This document shows, in pieces, positions 59,496 through 64,000 of a stretch of 64,000 bases of DNA. This DNA comes from DATARH01 sp050246595 (GTDB taxonomy: Bacteria > Pseudomonadota > Alphaproteobacteria > ATCC43930 > CGMCC-115725): contig JBFWVT010000007.1 of NCBI GenBank assembly GCA_050246595.1, forward strand, positions 1-64,000, written 5' to 3'. The position numbers and the translations under genes were made by a program. The notes under the pieces are model-generated. The model was given only the letters and a program-made list of their open reading frames with translations. It was not told the origin of the DNA and did no database searches. Each line of letters opens with the position of its first letter. Within the stretch, counting starts at the first letter, position 1.

Positions 59496-60224
59496 ATGAT
59501 CGGATGGCGGGCACGGCTCGGGTTTATGGTGCCGCCGGGAAACCCGACGATCGAGCCGGAGATGATCGCGCTCGCGCCGCAAGGCGTGTCGCTGCATTTC
59601 CACCGCATGGATGCCGGCGGCGGCGTGCCCGGCGCGCTCGACAACCAGGACCGGCGCACCAGCGCGATGATCGACAGCCTCGATGCCGGGGTGATGCTGC
59701 TGGCCGCGGTCAAGCCCGACATCATCACAATCGCCCATACCGCAACCAGCTACTATCTCGGCCGCGAACGCGAGAGCGCATTGTTGGCGCGTCTTAGCGC
59801 GGCATCAGGCGTTCCGGTCGTCACCGCCTTTGGCGCGGTCGCCGCCGCGCTGGAACGGCTCCAGGTGCGCCGGATCGCCTACGGCGCGCCGTATTCGGCC
59901 GAGACCACCGCGCAGGGCCGCGCCCATCTCGAAGCGTGCGGGTTCACGGTGGTGCGCGCGGAAAACCTGGCCGGAGTGAAAAATATCTACGACGAGACCG
60001 CCGAGCGCGCCTACCGTCTGGCGCGCCAGGTTGACCGGCCGGAGGCGGAGGCGGTGTTTCTGACCGGGACCGGCATGCCGACCTTGCCGGTGCTCGACAT
60101 GCTCGAAACCGATCTCGGCAAGCCGGTGATTTCGAGCGCCTCGGCGATGATGTGGCACGCGCTGCGCCGCTGCGGCGTGCGCCAGCAGATCGCCGGCTAC
60201 GGCCGCCTGCTGATGTTGGAGTGA
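59496..60224 (+). CDS. Maleate isomerase / Asp-Glu racemase superfamily protein lacking catalytic cysteines
   Basis: This 242-residue protein has the two-lobed fold of maleate cis-trans isomerases and arylmalonate decarboxylases: RLGFMVPPGNPTIEPEM at the start, ITIAHTATSYYLG where family members have a catalytic Cys (usually ACTSG), and VFLTGTGMPTLPVLDMLE where they have the second (usually CTN). Here these positions appear as Ala and Gly. Its only cysteines are Cys151-like in EACGFTV and one in RRCGVRQ, outside both sites. GGAGACAGGCG precedes the ATG. It may bind a dicarboxylate without racemising it or use other residues. Confidence 0.82.
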   Translation: MIGWRARLGFMVPPGNPTIEPEMIALAPQGVSLHFHRMDAGGGVPGALDNQDRRTSAMIDSLDAGVMLLAAVKPDIITIAHTATSYYLGRERESALLARLSAASGVPVVTAFGAVAAALERLQVRRIAYGAPYSAETTAQGRAHLEACGFTVVRAENLAGVKNIYDETAERAYRLARQVDRPEAEAVFLTGTGMPTLPVLDMLETDLGKPVISSASAMMWHALRRCGVRQQIAGYGRLLMLE

Positions 60225-60250
60225 GCCGGGCCGCGCATGATCCGCCCCTC

Positions 60251-62014
60251 TCAGCGAATCTCCCCGATCGCCGGCATTCGCAGCGTGCCGGCGCCGCCCA
60301 GCGCGGCATCAAGCGCGGCGCTCAGCGCGGCGAGTTTGGCCGCGACGAGCTGGACCGAGGACGGCGCGTCCGGCTCGCCATCCTCGCCGGCGAGCCGCTC
60401 GACAATCCGCTCGATCGTGCTTTTCCGCTGCGGAAACACGACGAGTTCGATCTCCCCATCGGCCGGGATCGCCGCCGCCTCCTTGGCTAGAAGCAACGCG
60501 ACATCGTAGCCGCCGAGCGCGTCCACCAGCCCGCGTTCCCTTGCTTCCTCGCCCGACCAGACGCGGCCCTTGGCGACCGCCTCGACCTCGTCCGCGGTCA
60601 TGCGCCGGCCGGCTGCCACCCGCTCCTTGAAGCCGCGATAGGTCTGATCCAGAAAGGCGTCGAGCCGTGCCCGCGCGGTCGGCGAGAAATCTTCGAAGGG
60701 GCTGAACATCGCCGCGTTGGCGCCGCGCTGCACGGCTTCGCTGGTGACGCCGAGTTTGTCGAGCAGACCGGTGACGACGAGCTTGCCGGCCAGCACCCCG
60801 ATCGACCCGGTCAGCGTGGCGGGCTGCGCCACGATCTTGTCGGCCGGAGCGGCGATATAATAGCCGCCGGAAGCGGCCAGATCGCCCATCGAGACGATGA
60901 CCGGCTTGCCGCGCTCGCGCGCCCTTGCGACCTCGCGCCAGATCGTCTCGGAGGCGACCGCCGAACCGCCGGGGCTGTCGACGCGGAACAGGATCGCGCG
61001 CACCTCGGGGTCACGCGCGGCGTCGCGAAAGGCGCGCGCGATCTTGCGCGCGCTCAGCGTCGCGTCGCCGGAGAGCAGGTCGTCGCCGCCGCCTCCCTGC
61101 ACGACCATCCCGGCGCCGTGGATCAGCGCGATCTTCGGGCCGCTTGTGTGCGGCCGACCGGCGGCCTCGACATAGCGCGACAACGGCATCAGTCCGGCGC
61201 CGGAGCCGGCGCGCCCGCGCGTTTCGGCGAGCGCCTCGTCGCGATAGCCGATCCGGTCGATCAGCCCCGCCGCCTGGGCTTCATCGGCGAAAAGCGGGCC
61301 GCGATCGATCAGCGCGCCGACCTGCGTCTCGGAAAGCCGGCGCGACGCCGCGATGCCGCGCGCCACCTGTCCCGACAGCGCGGTCAGCAGCGCCTCGGTC
61401 TGCTCGCGCTGCGGCCCGGTCATCGCGGTTTCGGTAAGGCTGTTCGCGGCCGTCTTGTACTCCTCGCGCCGGCCGAAACTCGGCGTGATCCCGAGCCAGT
61501 CGAGCGTGCCGCGAAAGAACGGCACCTCGGTGCGCAGCCCGATCAGCCCGACCGATCCCAGCGGCTGCACCCAGATCTCGTCGCAGGCCGTGGCGACATA
61601 ATACGGTCTCGTGCCGGGGCCGAACTCGCCGAAGCTCTCCGAAAACGCGAGCGCGAACTTGCCCTTGGCCCGGAAGGCTTGGATCGCGTCGCGGACCTCC
61701 TGCGCCGTCGCCAAGGCCAGCCCGTCCTGGCCGAGCTGGACATAGAGCGCCCGGACGCGCGGATCGTCGCCGGCGCGTTCGATCGCGTCGAGAAACCCGC
61801 GCAGGGTCGGCTTGTCGCCAAACACGATCTCGCTCAGTGCGTCCTGGCTCGGCCCGGCCGCAAGGCCGCGGTTCAAATCCGCCGTCAGAACGATGCTGTC
61901 CGGCAGAGACGGCCGGCTGGCCGCCAGATACCAGACCAGCGCTCCGACCCCGAGGACTGCCAGCGATGCGGTGATGCCGATTGCGGCGAACAGGCCGAGC
62001 ACAAAGCGGCGCAT
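60251..62014 (-). CDS. sppA: Signal peptide peptidase SppA, long (67K) type
   Basis: This 587-residue membrane-anchored serine protease degrades leftover signal peptides. It has one N-terminal transmembrane helix (residues 5-30) and two S49 repeats. The general-base Lys is in GRREEYKTAAN of the first repeat and the nucleophile Ser in GDLAASGGYYIAAPADKI of the second, the split arrangement of the E. coli-type enzyme. TGSIGVLAGKLVV follows. Length matches the long form. The C-terminus is Ala-rich. It is convergent with the maleate-isomerase-like gene by 26 bp. Confidence 0.94.
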   Translation of the reverse strand: MRRFVLGLFAAIGITASLAVLGVGALVWYLAASRPSLPDSIVLTADLNRGLAAGPSQDALSEIVFGDKPTLRGFLDAIERAGDDPRVRALYVQLGQDGLALATAQEVRDAIQAFRAKGKFALAFSESFGEFGPGTRPYYVATACDEIWVQPLGSVGLIGLRTEVPFFRGTLDWLGITPSFGRREEYKTAANSLTETAMTGPQREQTEALLTALSGQVARGIAASRRLSETQVGALIDRGPLFADEAQAAGLIDRIGYRDEALAETRGRAGSGAGLMPLSRYVEAAGRPHTSGPKIALIHGAGMVVQGGGGDDLLSGDATLSARKIARAFRDAARDPEVRAILFRVDSPGGSAVASETIWREVARARERGKPVIVSMGDLAASGGYYIAAPADKIVAQPATLTGSIGVLAGKLVVTGLLDKLGVTSEAVQRGANAAMFSPFEDFSPTARARLDAFLDQTYRGFKERVAAGRRMTADEVEAVAKGRVWSGEEARERGLVDALGGYDVALLLAKEAAAIPADGEIELVVFPQRKSTIERIVERLAGEDGEPDAPSSVQLVAAKLAALSAALDAALGGAGTLRMPAIGEIR

Positions 62015-62164
62015 GGCGATTCGGTCTCCGGGGTCACGCGGTGTTGCCCACTCTAGCGCCGCCGCGCAGCGCGCGCGAACCGTTCAAGATCGCCTGCCCC
62101 AATGCTACATAAGGGGGGCTACATAAGACGGTGCTGCACAAGACGGCAGAAGAGGAGGGCCGAG

Positions 62165-62476
62165 ATGAGTGCCGATACGATCGACGACAAGACCCGCACC
62201 GAGCTGGAAGCCGCGGCGTTTCGCACGCTCGTCGCGCATCTGCGCGAGCGTACCGACGTGCAGAATATCGAGCTGATGAACCTCGCCGGGTTCTGCCGCA
62301 ACTGCCTGTCGAAATGGTACCGCGCGGCGGCCGAGGAGCGCGGGGTCGCGCTGTCCGACCCGGAGGCGCGCGAGATCGTCTACGGCATGCCGTATGACGA
62401 ATGGCGCAAGCAGCATCAGAAGGAGGCGACACCGGAACAGAAGGCGGCGTTCGCGGCGTCCCAGCCAAAGCACTGA
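62165..62476 (+). CDS. DUF1244 family protein
   Basis: This 103-residue helical protein matches DUF1244: AAFRTLVAHLRERTDVQNIELMNLAGFCRNCLSKWY (cited as overlapping segments) with the conserved C-x2-C pair, then SDPEAREIVYGMPYDEWR. The family is widespread in proteobacteria without known function; the two cysteines may bind a metal. A ribosome-binding site GAGGAGGGCC precedes the ATG at 62165. Short imperfect repeats (GCTACATAAG twice) lie just upstream at about 62103-62127. Confidence 0.88.
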   Translation: MSADTIDDKTRTELEAAAFRTLVAHLRERTDVQNIELMNLAGFCRNCLSKWYRAAAEERGVALSDPEAREIVYGMPYDEWRKQHQKEATPEQKAAFAASQPKH

Positions 62477-62487
62477 CGCCGCGCCCT

Positions 62488-62515
62488 GGTCCGCTGGCCT
62501 CGGTCCGCTGGCCTC
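62488..62515. repeat. Two-copy 14-bp tandem repeat between DUF1244 and gapR
   Basis: GGTCCGCTGGCCTC occurs at 62488-62501 and 62502-62515 and is followed by a third, degenerate GGTCAGCTGGGGCC copy. It lies in the 89-bp gap upstream of the gapR start. Confidence 0.8.
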
Positions 62516-62565
62516 GGTCAGCTGGGGCCTTTGTCGTATTTGTTGCAACCGGGAAGGGGGAATTG

Positions 62566-62847
62566 ATGCCGGATGTCGGGGGGATTGCCGGCGAGCAGCT
62601 CAAATCGTTCATCGAACGCATCGAGCGGCTCGAAGAGGAGAAGCGCGCGTTGAGCGCCGACATCAAGGACGTCTACGCCGAGGCCAAGGGCAGCGGTTTT
62701 GATATCGCGATCATGCGCCAGATCATCCGCATCCGGCGCATGGACCAGGATGACGTGGACGAGCAGGAAACACTGCTCGACATCTACAAGCGGGCGCTCG
62801 GGATGCTGCCCGGTGCCGAACCCGCTACCGAGGAGGCGGCCGAGTAG
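62566..62847 (+). CDS. gapR: GapR-like nucleoid-associated protein (DUF2312)
   Basis: This 93-residue protein is a member of DUF2312/UPF0335: LKSFIERIERLEEEKRALSADIKDVYAEAKGSGFDIAIMRQIIRIRRMD covers nearly the full helical core (residues 12-60). The Caulobacter homologue GapR encircles overtwisted AT-rich DNA ahead of replication and transcription forks. The basic residues of the clamp interior (KKR-type positions in IRIRR, EEKR) are present. GGGAAGGGGGAATTG gives a good ribosome-binding site. The short acidic tail after residue 80 is variable in the family. Confidence 0.92.
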   Translation: MPDVGGIAGEQLKSFIERIERLEEEKRALSADIKDVYAEAKGSGFDIAIMRQIIRIRRMDQDDVDEQETLLDIYKRALGMLPGAEPATEEAAE

Positions 62848-63095
62848 CGGCTGCGCCTTGAGCGCATTCCGCCGCGACTGCGTTGCCGCTGCGCTGCGCT
62901 GCTCGCGACGACGGCGTCGGTCGTTGTCGCGAGCGCCCGGCTCCACCGCTCGACCGGGATAGCGCCGTGAAAAATATCGCCGGAATTGAGCGAGGCGGCC
63001 GTCTCTCCGCCAGCCGGGAGGGAACCGCAAGCGCGGTCGGGCTGTTCGACCGTCGTTTGCCAGTCTAATGGTGCCTGTCTGAAGGGGAATTTCTG

Positions 63096-63404
63096 ATGCG
63101 CGTTGCCGTACTTTTGATCGGCGCCCTGCTGATGCCCGCCTTTGCGATACCCACCTTGGCCCATGCCCAAAGCCCGACCGATACGCGCGTCATGAACGCT
63201 TTTATGCGCCATGGTCTGACGCGGGATAAGGCGTGGTGTTACAGTCAGGTTATCGGTCGGATGCTCGGACCGGACGGAGCCGTGCGGGCCGCCGCGATCG
63301 TCGAAGCCGCCCCCAGCGGTCAGGCGGTGCAACAAGGGGTGATGAGTGCGGGCATGCCGATGATGAACGCCTTCTCCACCGCCCATAATACCTGCGGTCA
63401 ATGA
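63096..63404 (+). CDS. Small secreted protein, unknown function
   Basis: This 102-residue protein has a clear signal peptide (MRVAVLLIGALLMPAFAIPT with cleavage after AHA, about residue 24) and a 78-residue mature part that is Met-rich, with seven or more methionines and two cysteines (AWCYSQ, NTCGQ). The Met content is concentrated in RVMNAFMRH, IGRMLG and the final MSAGMPMMNAF. Periplasmic Met-rich proteins sometimes bind Cu(I), but nothing else supports that here. GAAGGGGAATTTCTG precedes the ATG. It is not part of an obvious operon. Confidence 0.75.
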   Translation: MRVAVLLIGALLMPAFAIPTLAHAQSPTDTRVMNAFMRHGLTRDKAWCYSQVIGRMLGPDGAVRAAAIVEAAPSGQAVQQGVMSAGMPMMNAFSTAHNTCGQ

Positions 63405-63670
63405 CCGGCGCGGCCGCCGGGCCGCGCGAGACAATTCCGGACCGCCGCCGGGTACTGCCTCAGTTTGAAACCGGCCCGCTGCGCCGCCCCGCAGCAACCC
63501 CTCGGGACCGCCGGCCTCCGGCCGGCATGCTCGGGAGCGCCGGTGCCGCAGAACGGCAAGATCAAAATTCACACTGGGACAGCACCCGCCGCCGCCACTC
63601 GACGGAGCCTCCGCCGCGGTCTTAACATGACCGGCCTTTATGACCGTTCGCCGATCCGCAGGAAGCTCCG

Positions 63671-64000
63671 ATGACCCATATCACGACGAATGACGGTATC
63701 AGGCTCTACTATGAAGAGGCCGGTTCCGGCGACCCGATCGTGTTTGTGCACGAATTCGCCGGCGATTGCCGCAGCTACGAGACGCAGCTCAGGTTCTTCG
63801 CCCGGCGCTATCGCTGCGTCGCGTTCAACGCGCGCGGCTATCCGCCCTCCGACGTGCCGGAGGACTGGCGGCAATACTCGCAGGAGCGGGCGCGCGACGA
63901 TATCCGCGATGTGCTCGACGGGCTCGGGATCGCCAAGGCGCATATCGTCGGGATCTCGATGGGCGGGTTCGCGACCCTGCATTTCGGGTTTGCCTATCCC
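63671..64000 (+). CDS. Alpha/beta hydrolase, partial at window end
   Basis: Only the first 110 residues are present, as the gene runs off the window. ITTNDGIRLYYEEAGSGDPIVFVHEF shows the typical start (given in part), VHEFAGD the oxyanion-hole region, AFNARGYPPSD the conserved Arg-Gly turn, and GISMGG the nucleophile elbow with Ser. It resembles pimeloyl-ACP esterase/haloperoxidase-like hydrolases. The acid and His residues would lie beyond the end. A weak GGAAG site precedes the ATG. Confidence 0.85.
   Translation, partial: MTHITTNDGIRLYYEEAGSGDPIVFVHEFAGDCRSYETQLRFFARRYRCVAFNARGYPPSDVPEDWRQYSQERARDDIRDVLDGLGIAKAHIVGISMGGFATLHFGFAYP

Overview
The window is GC-rich chromosomal DNA from an alphaproteobacterium, most likely a Rhodospirillales- or Rhizobiales-like lineage. 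This rests on gene order and on families typical of that class: purS-purQ-purL-bolA-grxD, rpsF-rpsR-DUF2232-rplI, a DUF1476 (F1-ATPase zeta inhibitor) gene beside the purine cluster, a GapR/DUF2312 gene next to DUF1244, and a folE leader resembling the alphaproteobacterial folE RNA motif. No rRNA, tRNA, CRISPR array, transposase or complete prophage was seen. Many intergenic gaps hold REP-like imperfect palindromes.

Layout. 0-9.9 kb: accessory metabolism (enolase-superfamily enzyme, esterase, large catalase, metal-dependent amidohydrolase with a coupled coiled-coil membrane protein, molybdopterin oxidoreductase, small membrane and secreted proteins). 9.9-14.2 kb: a CoA-thioester set (enoyl-CoA hydratase, MaoC hydratase, CitE-like lyase), a GIY-YIG protein and a 14-helix MFS exporter. 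14.3-21.1 kb: zeta inhibitor, NRDE protein, then purS, purQ, purL, bolA and grxD. This purine cluster is interrupted twice: by a secreted pectate-lyase-like fragment between purS and purQ, and by an AT-richer gene resembling phage virion-protein domains between purQ and purL. 21.2-23.7 kb: the S6-S18-DUF2232-L9 ribosomal operon. 23.7-28.9 kb: 2-oxoglutarate oxygenase, VanB-type reductase, glutathione transferase, a lone LeuC-type dehydratase large subunit and a rhomboid protease.

29-41.8 kb: PBP1A, an amidohydrolase, a HigBA toxin-antitoxin pair abutting glcF-glcE (no glcD), a PfkB kinase, TypA, an O-antigen-ligase-like protein and S4. 41.9-51.2 kb: CBS/DUF21 protein, enoyl-CoA hydratase, methyltransferase, two luciferase-like oxidoreductases, VOC protein, PrpD-family protein, PRC-barrel protein and a lone receiver. 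51.3-64 kb: Atm1-like ABC exporter abutting an MFS exporter, an F420-type luciferase-like protein, apaG, folE with a candidate tetrahydrofolate riboswitch, argE, an M17 aminopeptidase, a maleate-isomerase-like protein lacking its catalytic cysteines, sppA, DUF1244, gapR, a small secreted protein and a hydrolase cut by the window end.

Housekeeping blocks (purine synthesis, ribosomal proteins, Fe-S/redox BolA-Grx, folate, arginine, cell wall) alternate with catabolic and redox genes typical of a metabolically versatile soil or water bacterium. Several short perfect tandem duplications (14-17 bp), two of them inside coding regions and one duplicating a ribosome-binding site, suggest recent replication slippage. 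All functions are read from sequence motifs and remembered family knowledge; no database search was run.
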